From the NCBI GenBank assembly GCA_029237695.1, contig CM055266.1, positions 113,725,370-113,789,369 on the forward strand: a DNA stretch of 64,000 nt, read 5' to 3'. Of this stretch, positions 32,560-43,615 are shown in pieces. The DNA is from Conchocele bisecta. Its lineage: Eukaryota > Mollusca > Bivalvia > Lucinida > Thyasiridae. Position 1 is the first letter of the stretch. Each line of letters starts with the position of its first letter. The notes beneath the pieces are model-generated. The model did no database searches. It was not told where the DNA came from and worked only from the letters and a program-made list of their open reading frames with translations. The translations under genes were made by a program, and so were the position numbers.

Positions 32560-34163
32560 GAGGGCCATGATGGCCCTAATTCGCTCACCTGACTCCATGA
32601 ACACCAGAGGAGAATGTGACATTGAGTTAATGTGTTTTAAAAAAATTGTGCTATTTTTAGATGGCGGTCATCTTGGATTAAGCGATGACTCTCATTTTAC
32701 AAAATCTGAAAATGCTTCACCCAAGTATCTTAACTTCCTATGAAGTTTGGCCAGCAACGGCCATGTGGTTCCTGAGAAAAAGACGTTCAAAATCTTGAAT
32801 AAATGGACCTTTTGGTGGCCATCATGGATGACATAATCATACGATTCCGACAAATATTGCACCAGAGCAATCGCTTCATCGATACCTTCAATTTGATATA
32901 TAACATGACCATATTCGGTCAAAAATAAAATTTGACCCCACGGACCACGCCCATTTTTGACCCCAGGGTCACCATTTTAATAACGTTGAAAGAGCAATGC
33001 ACATCAATCATTCCTACCAAATTTCGTCGAAATCCGGCCAGCGGTTCATGAGAAGAAGACTTTTTAAGAATTTATGCTATTTTTAGACGGTGGCCATCTT
33101 GGATTAGCGATGACCTCCATTTTAACAAATCTGAAAAGGTTTCACCCATGGACCATAACTTCTAAGTTTGGCTACCATGGGCCAAGCGGTTCATGTGAAG
33201 AAGAATTTTGAAATCTCTAATAAAAGAACGACCTTTTGACCTTTCAGCGACCATCTTGGATGACATAACAATCCGATTTCGACAATAAATGCACCAGAGT
33301 GATCGCCTCATTGATACCTTCAATTTGATATATGACATGACCATATTCAGTCAAAAATAAAATTTGACCCCACGGGCCACGCCCATTTTTGACCCCAGGG
33401 TCACCATTTTAACAACTTTCAAAGAGCAATGTACATCGATCATTCCTACCAAGTTTCGTCGAAATCCGGCTAGCGGTTCATGAGAAGAAGATTTTTTAAG
33501 AATTTATATTATTTTTAGACGGCGGCCATCTTGGATTAGCGATGACCTCCATCTTAACAAATCTGAAAAGGCTTCACCCATGGACCATAACTTTTAAGTT
33601 TGGCTACCATGGGCCAAGCGGTTCATGTGAAGAAGAATTTTGAAATCTTTAATAAAAGAACGACATTTTGACATTTCGGCGGCCATCTTGGATGACATAA
33701 CAATCCGATTTCGACAAAAAATGAACCAGAGTGATCGCCTCATTGATACCTTCAATTTGATATATGACATGACCATATTCAGTCAAAAATAAAATTTTAC
33801 CCCAATTTGACCCCACAGGCCACGCCCATTTTTGACCCCGGGGTCACCATTTTACCAACTTTGAAAGAGCAATGTACATCGATCATTCCTACCAAGTTTT
33901 GTCGAAATCCGGTTGGTGGTTCTTGAAAAGAAGATTTTTTAAGAATTTGTGCTATTTTTAGACGGCAGCCATCTTGGATTACGTAATGATGTCATTTTAA
34001 CAATTTTGTAATCCCCCTACCTAAGGACCATGACCATGAAGTTTGGTGACTATAGGCCCAATGGTTACCGAGGAGAAGACGTTTGAAAATGTTCACGGAC
34101 GACGACGGACAACGGACACATTGCGGTAACAATAGCTCACATGAGCTTTGCTCAGGTGAGCTA
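32560..34163 (+). repeat. tandem array with units of about 430 bp and Helitron-like ends
   Basis: It starts AGAGGGCCATGATGGCCCT and ends with hairpin AGCTCAC / GTGAGCT followed by CTAA. Unit markers (GGCCATCTTGGATTAGCGAT and variants) are at about 32660, 33086, 33518 and 33961, giving periods of 426-443 bp. A hairpin next to CTRR is the hallmark of Helitron 3' ends. The array copy 44326-46343 has the same ends and one more unit. Confidence 0.75.
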
Positions 34164-34168
34164 AAAAG

Positions 34169-34681
34169 AGTCCTCAGTGACCTTGACCTTGGGCGGTGGG
34201 ACATGGGTCTAATGCAAAACAAAGCAGCATCACTACACATATTGTGGCCAAATATTATCAAAATCGATGAAGCGGTTGATGAGTTATCGAAAAAAAGAAA
34301 AAAAAAATTACACTATTCTGACTATTGCCTTACAAACAAGGTGAACATAAGTCCTCAGTGACCTTGGCCGGTCGGACCTGGGTCATATACAAAACAAGGC
34401 AGCATCCTTACACACATTGTGGCCAAAAATTAACAAAATCAGTGAAGTGGTTGGTTGATGAGTTATCAAAAAAAAATGACCTTGACCTTGGGCGGTTGGA
34501 TGTGGGTGGTACGCAAAACAAAGCACCATCCATATACACACATTGTGGCCAAATATCAAACTTAGTGAAAAGGTTCACGAGTTATTGAAAAATTAAAGGT
34601 ATTACTAATGTACGTACGAATGCACGTACATACATGGACTAACGCTATATCCCCTGTTGCCTATCGGCGAGGGGATAATAA
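34169..34681 (+). repeat. pearl-like array, three units plus hairpin
   Basis: Units begin GTCCTCAGTGACCTTGACCT at about 34169 and 34351, and AATGACCTTGACCTTGGG at about 34475. They share ACACATTGTGGCC. The end hairpin is CCCCTGTTGCCTATCGGCGA. Confidence 0.7.
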
Positions 34682-34799
34682 AGGAACCAGGGAATACTAT
34701 TGTAGGACTTCAGAGCATAAACTTCAATGTATATCTCGCAACATTTCCACCACCATGTAACCAAAACTTGTTTATTGCTTTTCTGCCAAGTGAAAACAA

Positions 34800-34885
34800 G
34801 TGAAAGTGAATGGGTTTCACGTCCCAGCTACAGTTCAGGCCATATAGAGACGGGACAAGCGAACATAAAGGCTGAAAATCCATGC
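34800..34885 (-). mobile_element. SINE-2 fragment
   Basis: GGGTTTCACGTCCCAGCTAC and GGCCATATAGAGACGGGAC are the SINE-2 core. No head is present. Confidence 0.5.
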
Positions 34886-34900
34886 ATTCTGCATACATAC

Positions 34901-35107
34901 CTGGCCATCACACATGTCAATGAGGGGGGTACTGTTGTTGGCCTTCAACAGTTTGAAGTGGAAGAGTTTGCCGTCGTAGAACTGCCAGGGGCAACACATG
35001 TTCCACGGGATTGGGGCGCCACACACCTCGTTGGCAAACAGGGCGTTCTCCAGGCCTGCCATGAATAGGGCCCCCAGGGCCACACCGCGGGGCTGGATGG
35101 ACGGCAG
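34901..35107 (-). CDS. FAM120A: FAM120A-like, most conserved exon (FANEVCG ... CDGQ)
   Basis: The acceptor is CCCTTGTTCCAG and the donor GTATGT, with phase 0 at both ends, 69 residues. LPSIQPRGVALGALFMAGLE aligns with the vertebrate L-D-P-R-G-I-Q-L-A-A-L-F-M segment. ALFANEVCGAPIPWNMCCPW aligns with the F-A-N-D-A-C-G-Q-P-I-P-W-E-H-C-C-P-W segment, and FYDGKLFHFKLLKA and PLIDMCDGQ complete the block. This is the strongest single piece of evidence for the gene's identity. Vertebrate FAM120A binds RNA and acts as a scaffold for Src-family kinase signalling under oxidative stress. Whether that holds in molluscs is inference. Confidence 0.97.
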
Positions 35108-35260
35108 CTGGAACAAGGGACCATTCATTATTTTACCAGCATTCAAAACACGAAAACCTAACGATAACAAGAATTCCGCGGAATCAAATGTCTCGCCTTG
35201 TCCCGCCGCCTTGACCTCGAGCCTGGGCCAGAAAGCAATTTTCACTGGCCCGAACATATA

Positions 35261-35324
35261 CAATTATTGACTAGTGAGCCATAGAATATCAGATTATATT
35301 CTATGGCTCACTAGTCAATAATTG
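35261..35324. other. perfect palindrome, about 29-bp arms
   Basis: CAATTATTGACTAGTGAGCC and GGCTCACTAGTCAATAATTG are exact inverted partners, with ATAGAATAT inside. Confidence 0.75.
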
Positions 35325-35382
35325 TTTTAGTATATGATAATAGTCGGTATATAGCACTTACGACATTATGCTACTAGACAAG

Positions 35383-35487
35383 AATTCCGCTTCACGCTTC
35401 GCGGGCGAGACAAAAACCGGACGACGCGGACGACGGAAAAAGAGCCGACTATAGTCGCGCCTCTGCTAAAGCAGGCGCGACAAAAAG
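35383..35487 (+). repeat. pearl-like terminal piece
   Basis: CGGACGACGCGGACGACGG is followed by the hairpin CGCGCCTCTGCTAAAGCAGG and CGACAAAAA. The same end closes the array at 51409-51467. Confidence 0.6.
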
Positions 35488-35489
35488 GA

Positions 35490-35625
35490 GGGTGCCTTTG
35501 TTCTCAAAAATATGAAAATTACAGTGCAGATCCTGATGAGACGGCTCGTTACGAGCCAGCTCATCTGGATCTACACTTTTTGCCAATACCACTATACAGG
35601 CCTGTGGTGTTGAAAGGGTTCAGGA
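35490..35625. mobile_element. family B right half
   Basis: TTGTTCTCAAAAATATGAAA, the palindrome GACGGCTCGTTACGAGCC and GTGTTGAAAGGGTTCAGG are present. Confidence 0.55.
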
Positions 35626-35704
35626 AAAATAGTAGGCCAAGGTCAGATGAACTGAGTATCACCCGATAATCATGTAGTAGAAGAACGGTGACTGTAGGTG
35701 ATAG

Positions 35705-36851
35705 CAGAGCTCCAGTTAAGCTGCGTTTTTGCGTCAAATACGCAGTAGAAATGTCTAATAACGCAAGGGAATTAATTTCCATGCGTTACAAAAACGCAGC
35801 AAAAAATACTGTTACGCAAGGTGTCCAGATATTGTGCGTTTCGTCAATCTCTGTTCAGCTATATAGCGTGTTTTTCGCTGATTCCACTGCCCGATTACAT
35901 GGCGTGAATTTTTCAAACTGGTCGATAAAATAATCTACGTTGTGTATTATTCTGAGTCTTTCATAGCGTAAATATAGTAGCGACCAGTCTGTCCTTCAAT
36001 CATCGCCTCGTGGGCGCTTAAGTTAAATAAACGTAAACGTCCTGCCTATTCAGATGATGGCTTCGCGAAAAAAGAAGTCTGCACAAGAAACGGGCTTATT
36101 TCACGAAAGTACAAAGCGATGAACCATCCCCAGAAACCATCTTGAAATCGATATTGGCCGAGATTGTTACACTGTCAAATTTGATAAGAAATCGCATCAC
36201 GCAACAGTGTCAAAATCAACTTTTGAAAAGTGGAAAACGCAATTTCCGTGCCATACAATTATCGTCTTTAAAGAGGCACAATGAAAGCGATGATCATGAT
36301 GTCAAAAGTGAGCAGAAACATTTGCGCGAGTCTTGTGCTTATGATCTGGAATGTAGTGAAAGCACCATGACTGAGGGTGTGGGGGTGTCTAAGGATTATC
36401 CCATTTTATTCAGGACTGTTTATTTCACATAAAGGTTATTATATGTTTAGTAAAATTATTACATATACATTTATGTGCTTCTTAATTAGCAGACATGTAT
36501 TAGACCCAAGGTTTGGGTTATTGTTTTGGAACTGTAAATACGTTTATTGTTGACATTGAACTTACTATATAATAAACAAACAAACAGTACAGTGCAGCCT
36601 GGTCGGCCTGGCAACTACACAACACTATATTAAATGCACAGTGTAGCCTACAGCACCACAAACTACAACAACATGTAAGTACGATAGACAGATGTACATA
36701 CATGTATAACATAAACGTTAATACTCCCAAAACTCTGACATTGATTTTCAATATCGCAAGTAAAAAACCCCACATCAATAGAAAAAACCCACCGTTTTTT
36801 TATTTCGAGGCGTCAAAAAACTCTTGCCTAAAATAATTATCTGGAGCTCTG
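35705..36851 (+). mobile_element. 1.15-kb CAGAGCTCCAG element with a decayed coding segment
   Basis: Ends are CAGAGCTCCAGTTAAGCTGC and TTATCTGGAGCTCTG, flanked by perfect TGATAG duplications (35699-35704, 36852-36857). From 36054 a frame reads MMASRKKKSAQETGLFHEST. After a stop at 36120 and a frame change it continues as LEIDIGRDCYTVKFDKKSHH and STFEKWKTQFP. The composition and order recall N-terminal segments of hAT-related transposase or ZNF862-like proteins in marine invertebrates. That match is from memory and unverified. It is broken and not functional. Confidence 0.7.
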
Positions 36852-37064
36852 TGATAGATAGGCTGAAATGGACCAAAACACAAAAATAAATGAACATTTG
36901 AAGACGGACAGAGAGACGACACGGACGTCAATTGGAAGGAAAATGGTAGTCACAAAATCTACTTTTAAAAAATGTGCCACTGGTTGACAAAAGAAACCCT
37001 TACAACATTTGAGACTATACTAGCCGAATGTAAATGTACGAGACGACCAAATACACAAAATAAC

Positions 37065-37333
37065 GCAATAACCCTAAATATTCCATTTATTCCAGGAATA
37101 TACAGTATTTGGTTTTCCACAACAACGAATGTCCCAATATTTAGGGTTAGTGTGGTTGTACTGGCTTATCACTATGTATTTGGATTTGATTTGGGAAACC
37201 ACTATAAAGCGAGAGGAACTCTGTAAGATAGCAATCTTTTGTTCCAATCCTCTTTACACTGCTTGTATACCGAAAAATGATGTTATTACTATTTAATAAA
37301 ATATGTATAAATATATTTAGGATTTTTACGGTA
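37065..37333. mobile_element. CCGTAATAACCC-type element, diverged
   Basis: AATAACCCTAAATATTCC at the left and TATATTTAGGATTTTTACGG at the right. Inner TTTGATTTGGGAAACCAC matches the block in 12140-12358. Confidence 0.5.
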
Positions 37334-37499
37334 CGTCAGTTTTCCCCTGGAGTGAACGCCCATACACAGTGGAACCCCTCTAAACACCAATAAAACACGT
37401 GATCTTATTTTTTATGAGGTTCTTGGTAATTTATCTCAGGTGACAATGTCTGCACACAACTATGGCTCAGAATGTTCAAATGCTTGATTTTCAAAGAAA

Positions 37500-38998
37500 C
37501 CTCTCCAAGGGAGAGTCCCCAGGGTGCCAGGCTTAGAGAGGTTTCACTGTATACACTGGGGACCTCCCAGGGTATCCAGTATAGAGGTTTCACTGTATAC
37601 ACTGACCTCCCGGGCCAGTACATACACGGGGGACCCCCAGGGTGTTTTATCCAGGGGTAAGAGGTTTCACTGTATACACAGGGGACCTCCCAGGGGTATC
37701 CATATAGGGTCCACTGGGGACCTCCCAGGGTAGTCCAGTATAGAGGGTTTCATCACTGTACACTGGGGACCATACACTGGGGACCTCCCAGGGTATCCAG
37801 TATAGAGGTTTCACTGTATACACTGGGGACCTCCCAGGGTATCCAGTATAGAGGTTTCACTGTATACACTGGGGACCTCCCAGGGTATCCAGTATAGTGG
37901 GGAGGGTCCACCTGGGTAATACACTGGGGACCTCCCTGGGTATCCATACACTGGGGGGACCTCCCAGGGTATCCCTGACACTGACTCCCAGGGTATCCAT
38001 ACACTGACTCCCAGGGTATCCGAGGTATCCTCACGACCACCTGGGGACCTCCCAGGGTCCAGTAGAGAGTCACTGGGGTATACCCACTGGGGACCTCCCA
38101 GGGATCCAGTATAGAGGTTTCACTGTATACACTGGGGACCTCCCAGGGTATCCATACACTGGGGACCTCCCAGGGTATCCATACACTGGGGACCTCCCAG
38201 GGTATCCATACACTGGGGACCTCCCAGGGTATCCAGTATACTGAGGTCCCCCTGTATACATACCAAGGGGTAGGGTATCCATACACTGGGGACCTCCCAG
38301 GGTACCATCACTGGGGAACCTCCCAGGGTATCCATATAGAGGTTTTTTTTTTTTTTTTTTTTTATGATCACTGGGGACCTCCCAGGGTATCCATACACTG
38401 GGGACCTCCCAGGGTATCCAGTATAGAGGTTTCACTGTATACACTGGGGACCTCCCAGGGTATCCATACACTGGGGACCTCCCAGGGTACCAGGATAGAG
38501 GTTTCACTGTATACACTGGGGACCTCCCAGGGTATCCAGTATAGAGGTTTCACTGTATACACTGGGGACCTCCCAGGGTATCCATACATGGGGACCTCCC
38601 AGGGTCCAGTATAGAGTCATCTGGGTATACATGGGGACCTATCCAGTCCGTATAGTAGAGGTTTCACTGTATACACTGGGACCTCAGTAATCATACCACT
38701 GGGGACCTCCCAGGGTATCCAGTATAGTTTGTTTAGTCATGGGGACCTCCCAGTGGTACATACTGGGGACCTCCCAGGGTATCAAGTATAGAGGTTTCAC
38801 TGTATACACTGGGGACCTCCCAGGGTATCCATACACTGGGGACCTCCCAGGGTATCCAGTATAGAGGTTTCACTGTATACACTGGGGACCTCCCAGGGTA
38901 TCCATACACTGGGGACCTCCCAGGGTATCCAGTAGAGGTTTCACTGTATACACTGGGGACCTCCCAGGGTATCCAGTATAGAGGTTTCACTGTATGAG
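37500..38998 (-). repeat. minisatellite, CTGGGGACCTCCCAGGGT monomer
   Basis: A short unit (CACTGGGGACCTCCCAGGG plus TATCCATA) alternates with a longer unit that adds AGTATAGAGGTTTCACTGTA. Several dozen copies fill 1.5 kb of the intron between exons 39012-39120 and 34901-35107. A run of more than 20 T at about 38344-38363 interrupts it. The array stops about 14 bp from the edge of exon 39012-39120, so it begins almost at that exon's splice donor. Confidence 0.9.
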
Positions 38999-39011
38999 GT
39001 ATGGGGGCTAC

Positions 39012-39120
39012 CTTGAGGTCCTGCATGGTCTGTACGTCAAGCAGCAGGGGTGAGACACTCATCGCGAGGAAGGCGTCCAGCTCCTGGCTCTGTAGGATAC
39101 GGCCGAACTGAAGCATGTAC
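39012..39120 (-). CDS. FAM120A: FAM120A-like, Q-E-L-D-A-F-L exon
   Basis: The acceptor is CTCCGTGTTGCAG and the donor GTAGCC. One base completes an arginine with AG from exon 41788-42058, then 36 residues follow: YMLQFGRILQSQELDAFLAM and SVSPLLLDVQTMQDLK. Vertebrate FAM120A has the R-R-Q-E-L-D-A-F-L-A-Q-A-L-S-P motif and a D-Q-L-Q-E-L-K ending at the same place. The donor is not the best consensus and lies directly beside the minisatellite. Confidence 0.95.
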
Positions 39121-39297
39121 CTGCAACACGGAGAATAAAATGAACAGGTAACTAGACACTATATTTGTAAAACATGATATGCCCCCGTGGTATACTGGAT
39201 TCTTAACTCGAGAAACTCTTACAAACTTTTTGACTTCAAAATAAATGTTTGTTTGTTTGTACAGAACCTCAAGAGCAATGCAATGAGCCCCCAAAGC

Positions 39298-39421
39298 ATG
39301 CTGTCAAAGCATGTTGTACCGTAGATTATTATAAAGTGCTGTCAAAGCATGTTTTTGATGATAAAAATGGAAAATAAACAGCAGACAACAACAAAATTAT
39401 GATAGCGGTCTAAGGGTTAAT
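39298..39421. mobile_element. family H right half
   Basis: GCTGTCAAAGCATGTTGTAC, AAACAGCAGACAACAACAAA and GGTCTAAGGGTTAA are present; the left half is missing. Confidence 0.55.
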
Positions 39422-39778
39422 AACCAGAGCAGTATACGAGACAGTATGGTGGTTGCCAGATCATTGTCTATTTATTTATTATCTATTGATTGATTAGTGT
39501 TTAACGACCTATTAACAGCCGAGGTCATTTAAGGCCGGGCCAACAGCTTTGATCCATTATTTATTATCTAAGGGTGTTGAATGGCCTGTCAACAACTATG
39601 GTCATTATTGGCCGGGTCTACAGGGTGGACTCCCATTTTATATTTCACCTGTATAGATGGGGGTAGGGGGAAGTCCCAAAATGATTTAAGTCATAACTCA
39701 TCATAACAATATTTACAGAAAAAAAAGGAAAGAAATTCAGACCTGAAATGAGAATATTATTAAGCCTGTAGACTATTT

Positions 39779-40047
39779 CATCAACATTGCAAAGTATACT
39801 TATCTAGCAAAGTATACTTTGAGGGAGAAATTTTCAATTTTAGGATAAATTTATTATTTTTTTTATTATAAAATGGCTGTGATAATGTCATAAATTCAGT
39901 ATAATAATTCTGCATACTTTTAATCATCAAATATATGCAGTCGTTAGTTCTATATGACATAATGCATTTGGGGGAAAATAAATGATTACTCCCTCAAAGT
40001 ATACTTTGCTAGAAAAGTATACTTTGCGATTTTGATGAAATCGGCTA
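39779..40047. mobile_element. family C foldback inside SINE-1
   Basis: TAGACTATTTCATCAACA and ATGAAATCGGCTA are flanked by CTG (39776-39778, 40048-40050). Joining the flanks gives CCTGATCTGGTGC, as in intact SINE-1 copies. Confidence 0.8.
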
Positions 40048-40157
40048 CTGATCTGGTGCTACGTCCTCACCAGACCAGTCACTTAACCCTACTCCCTAAA
40101 AGTAATAGTACTAATCTAACTACTCAACCAGATTCTACTTTCAAGTAACAAGAAATC

Positions 40158-40401
40158 AGGGGCCCGTTTCACTAAACTTATTATGACTAAAATGTTCGTA
40201 AGTGCAAATTTAAGATCGTCTGTAAATTTAAATTTATGGATTTACATTTATTGAGCATAGGCTGCATATGCAGCCTATGCTCAATAAATGTAAATCCAAT
40301 AATTGTTTACAAGAAAACATTGTTAATGTGAAATTTACAGACTATCATAATTTTGCACTTACGAACATTTTAGTCGTACAAAGTTTAGTGAAACGGCCCC
40401 C
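40158..40401. mobile_element. family D foldback
   Basis: GGGGCCCGTTTCACTAAAC at the left and GTTTAGTGAAACGGCCCCC at the right, with GCATAGGCTGCATATGCAGC in the centre. It is nearly identical to 23811-24051 in reverse orientation. Confidence 0.8.
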
Positions 40402-40433
40402 AGTAACATGGATGGATGTACCCCTCAAAAACT

Positions 40434-40667
40434 TTAACCCTTACACCGCTATCACATTTTTTTGTCGTCTGCTTTTTATTTTCTATTTTCCATTTTTATC
40501 ATCAAAAACATGCTTCGACAACACTTTAGAATAATTTACAACATGCTTTGACAGCACTTAAGAATCATTTCCATTTTGAAGTGCTGTCAAACAATGTTTT
40601 ATTGAGAAATAAGCAAAATATAAAAGCAACAGCAGACGTCAATTGTTGTGTGTAGCGGTCTAAAGCA
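40434..40667. mobile_element. TTAA family H
   Basis: TTAACCCTTACACCGC at the left; the right end TAGCGGTCTAAAGC has lost its TTAA. Inner CATGCTTTGACAGCACTTA marks the family. Confidence 0.6.
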
Positions 40668-40697
40668 AATCTTGGACAGACAGGGTGGTGAATATAT

Positions 40698-41085
40698 CAG
40701 AGCTCCAGATAAGCTGCGTATTTGCTTAAATACCCAATTAAAATTGCAAAAAACCCAATTGAAATCAGAAGTAGAGTAACAAAAAGCAATAAATAAAATT
40801 GTGGTACCTTTATCATGCTGCAGAAAACAATAAATATAGCATATTTTTCTTATTTTCCATGAAAACACATCTTGGTATTTCATTAGAATTGTCTCCAAGG
40901 AGACAATTCTAATGAAATGCCAAGACATATTTTCATTTTGAAACAAACAATTCAATACTTGCTGTCTGTTGATGTGTAAACAGTAGTGGGATTTTATTTT
41001 ACCCAATTAAATTTTGAAATAGCCAATTGCTTCAGAAATGATCGAGTCACAATACTCAATTACTAATTCCTTATCTGGAGCCCTG
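40698..41085. mobile_element. CAGAGCTCCAG element E
   Basis: Ends are CAGAGCTCCAGATAAGCTGC and CTTATCTGGAGCCCTG. Flanks ATATAT and ATATAC match at five of six positions. The centre is AGAATTGTCTCCAAGGAGAC. Confidence 0.8.
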
Positions 41086-41412
41086 ATATACGTACCCCAA
41101 AAATGAACACGAGGGTCAAACCAGGGATATCGGGAATCTGCTAAGGATGGACCACATTGTTAAATACCCTTTGCATGCTCCAACATAGTTAGTTATGACA
41201 AACATGTTGCCAAAGTGGACGTTGGTTCCGATAGCAGGCCTGATGCAAGTCATGCCAGAAGTTTAGACACGTTCACATGATTGTGTACATACTTTGGTCA
41301 TAATTGCTACCCAGACATATAAACAAGGTCCAATTGGTGGAATGGCGACTAGTGTAGGCTCTGATCTGGGGCTACACTAGTCGCACATGTTGTAACGTCC
41401 AGCCTTTTATCA

Positions 41413-41755
41413 CAGAACTCCAGATAAGGTGCGTATTGGCGTATTTTAGGCACCTATTTTTAATAGCAGAATACGCATTGATTATCAAACGTGGGATTAC
41501 AAAATACTCGCAGCAATGTGAAAATACACATTGATTTTCAAATTGAGTAGTGAAAATACTATAATAAATTTGAAAATTTACTGAGTTGAGCTGCTAAAAG
41601 GAAGCTCTGTGAATTTTTAAATTTGTTTTATTTTTTATCATTTGTTCCCTATTTAATAAGAAAATCAATAATACATTTGTAAAAGTAAAATAAGCATTGA
41701 ATTTGAAATATGGGGGTATAATAGTCTTTACATACCAAACTTATCTGGAGCTCTG
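41413..41755. mobile_element. CAGAGCTCCAG element F next to an exon
   Basis: Ends are CAGAACTCCAGATAAGGTGC and TTATCTGGAGCTCTG. Flanks TTATCA and TTAGCA match at five of six positions. Its right edge is 32 bp from exon 41788-42058. Confidence 0.8.
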
Positions 41756-41787
41756 TTAGCAATTAACGTCCTTATATAATAACTTAC

Positions 41788-42058
41788 CTGACTACACAGC
41801 ACAGGACGAGTAAATGTTGTGGTACGTAATTAGTGCTGAGCATGAGTGGGGCGTCACTGTGCATGCACGTGAGGAACGCACGTAGCCGTCGCGTCTTGTC
41901 ATCCGGCTGTGTCCCGAGCCACATACGCTCGATACTCGGGGCCTTCCAATCCACGGGCTTGGCTATGACAAGGTCGAAGCTCGGCTTCTGGTTGCCCGTT
42001 CGTCGAACTACCCACTCCTTGATGGGAATCTCAAAATTCTTCGGGGCAGCCCCACTGG
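41788..42058 (-). CDS. FAM120A: FAM120A-like, W-L-G / R-A-F-L exon
   Basis: The acceptor is TTCAGTTACAG and the donor GTAAGT. Two bases (CC) complete an alanine with the G from exon 48201-48357. 89 residues follow and two bases (AG) are left over. FEIPIKEWVVRRTGNQKP aligns with the vertebrate I-I-K-E-W segment. IERMWLGTQPDDKTRRLRAF aligns with K-R-L-W-L-G...K-N-R-R-M-R-A-F-L-A-C-M, and YVPQHLLVLCCVVR with V-P-T-H-L-M-V-L-C-C-V-L-R. It is the longest exon in the window and belongs to the conserved middle domain. Confidence 0.97.
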
Positions 42059-42103
42059 CTGTAACTGAACAAAAGTTTGGCTGAATCGGAGTTTATGGTA
42101 CAT

Positions 42104-42163
42104 GAAGAAAATAGAAATTTAAATATTTCAAGTAACTTGAAATATTTAAATTTCTATTTTCTT
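42104..42163. other. perfect palindrome just upstream of an acceptor
   Basis: GAAGAAAATAGAAATTTAAA and TTTAAATTTCTATTTTCTTC are exact partners (30-bp arms, no loop). It lies about 45 bp inside the intron from exon 41788-42058, on the acceptor side. Confidence 0.75.
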
Positions 42164-42217
42164 CATTTCTCGATGAAAATACATGTTGTTAGGGCAATTC
42201 CAGAATTAATCATGGGT

Positions 42218-42311
<94 letters not shown>
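42218..42311 (+). repeat. homopolymer of 94 G
   Basis: The run is uninterrupted G between CATGGGT and AGACAC, about 160 bp on the acceptor side of exon 41788-42058. On the gene strand it is a C run. It may be biological or an assembly artefact. Confidence 0.9.
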
Positions 42312-42312
<1 letters not shown>

Positions 42313-43615
42313 GACACTTTAAACCCCACCACCCATCAATAACAATTTTCGTTGACCCCCAGTAACCATCAATTTAAAATATTACCGAACCCCACCACCC
42401 ATCATTTAGAAAAAAAACAAAAAAAAAACCACCCCCGTGAATAAAAAAAAATAATATGTCAACCCCACCACCCATCAAAAAAAATTACTGACCCACCTTA
42501 TAAACGAAGGAAAGTAATGCCCATAACGAGCGACCATACGTACTAAGAAATCAAACAATGTGAAAACAATTTTGTTTTTACAAAATATTAGACTCGTCTA
42601 AGGAGACGATTCTTATGTGTTACCAAAACATGTTTTATTAAGTCATCGGACAAATGTGAAAAGAAAACCTGAATATATTGGTATTTCTTTACAAAAACAT
42701 ATTTTGACAAAATATGAGAATCGTCTTACTTAGGAGACGATTCTCATGTGCTGCCAAATCTTGCTTTTATCAAGAAATCAAACAAATGTGAAACTGCACA
42801 AGCTAATGTGTCAATTCGATGATGTGAGCGACTACATAGCGTGGTTTTGGTATGTTCCTTTCCGCCGAGTTCTAAAGGTCAGTCACACTTTGCACTGAAA
42901 ATGGATTACCGACTGATGATTCTAAACACCATCAGGTGTACAGCTAGACCGAAAATGATATGTCGCAAATGTGCTAGTTGGGGATGGGTGGGTTTGGCGG
43001 TATATTTTTTTTATGTTACAATCTTGCGTATTTGCGATCTCGATCTCGCCTTCCGCTTTTGGAAATACGATTTGTCCATGCATGTGTAGACAGCATGCGT
43101 GTTGGATTTGCGTTCTACATGTACGTACGCACATATTTATAAAAGCATGCTAGTTCTAATTGCGCTCTACGTACGTACGTGCATGTAATGTATGCGGAAA
43201 ACTCAATTTCACCCGAAATAGGGGTGGGCAGCACCCGAATTATTTATTGTTGGGTGGTGGGGTCTGCATGAAATTAAAATGTATGGGTGGTTGGGTCCAC
43301 AGGAAATTCCACTCAAGCGAAAAAATATGAGCAGGAAATTATGGGTTCGCAGTGTAAAACTGCAAAAAATTAATGGTGGTATCGGTAATTACCATACGTC
43401 TCGTCAGAGACATAGAATACAGAGATTGGCAGGTTCCTATTAATGCTATTTATTGTCCACCCCTCCCCCACATTTAATTTTGGAATCAACCCTTACCTAT
43501 ATCAAGAAATCAGTGCAGAGCACAAGTTTATAGCAGTTACAAACATTGAGTGAAATATAGTATTTTAAAATTACATTTAAATAAATTATATATCACAATG
43601 AAAGACTCGTGAGAA
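42312..43615. other. no gene; GGTGGTGGGGTT-type short repeats and two small foldbacks
   Basis: AACCCCACCACCCATCA occurs three times between 42320 and 42480, and the inverse (GGGTGGTGGGGTC) near 43250. Near 42585-42615 and 42715-42750 the motif TCGTCTAAGGAGACGATTCT and a variant form small hairpins. No exon is recognised. Confidence 0.5.

Larger units (their letters stand above)
39489..41190 (-). mobile_element. SINE-1 complex broken by several insertions
   Basis: A first tail fragment (GTGTTTAACGACCTATTAAC) is followed at 39570 by a second, diverged SINE-1. Its middle resumes at 40051 with ATCTGGTGCTACGTCCTCAC, and a head remnant (GAGGGTCAAACCAGG) lies at about 41110. Family C, D, H and E elements lie between. 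Confidence 0.55.

Noticed and set aside
37753..38589. Overlapping minus-strand ORFs up to 177 codons rich in W-I-P-W-E-V-P-S-V
   Set aside because: They are translations of the GGGGACCTCC minisatellite in an intron; open frames arise because monomers lack stops.
42077..42322. 81-codon ORF with a poly-glycine tract
   Set aside because: It is the 94-nt G run read in frame and has no exon signals.
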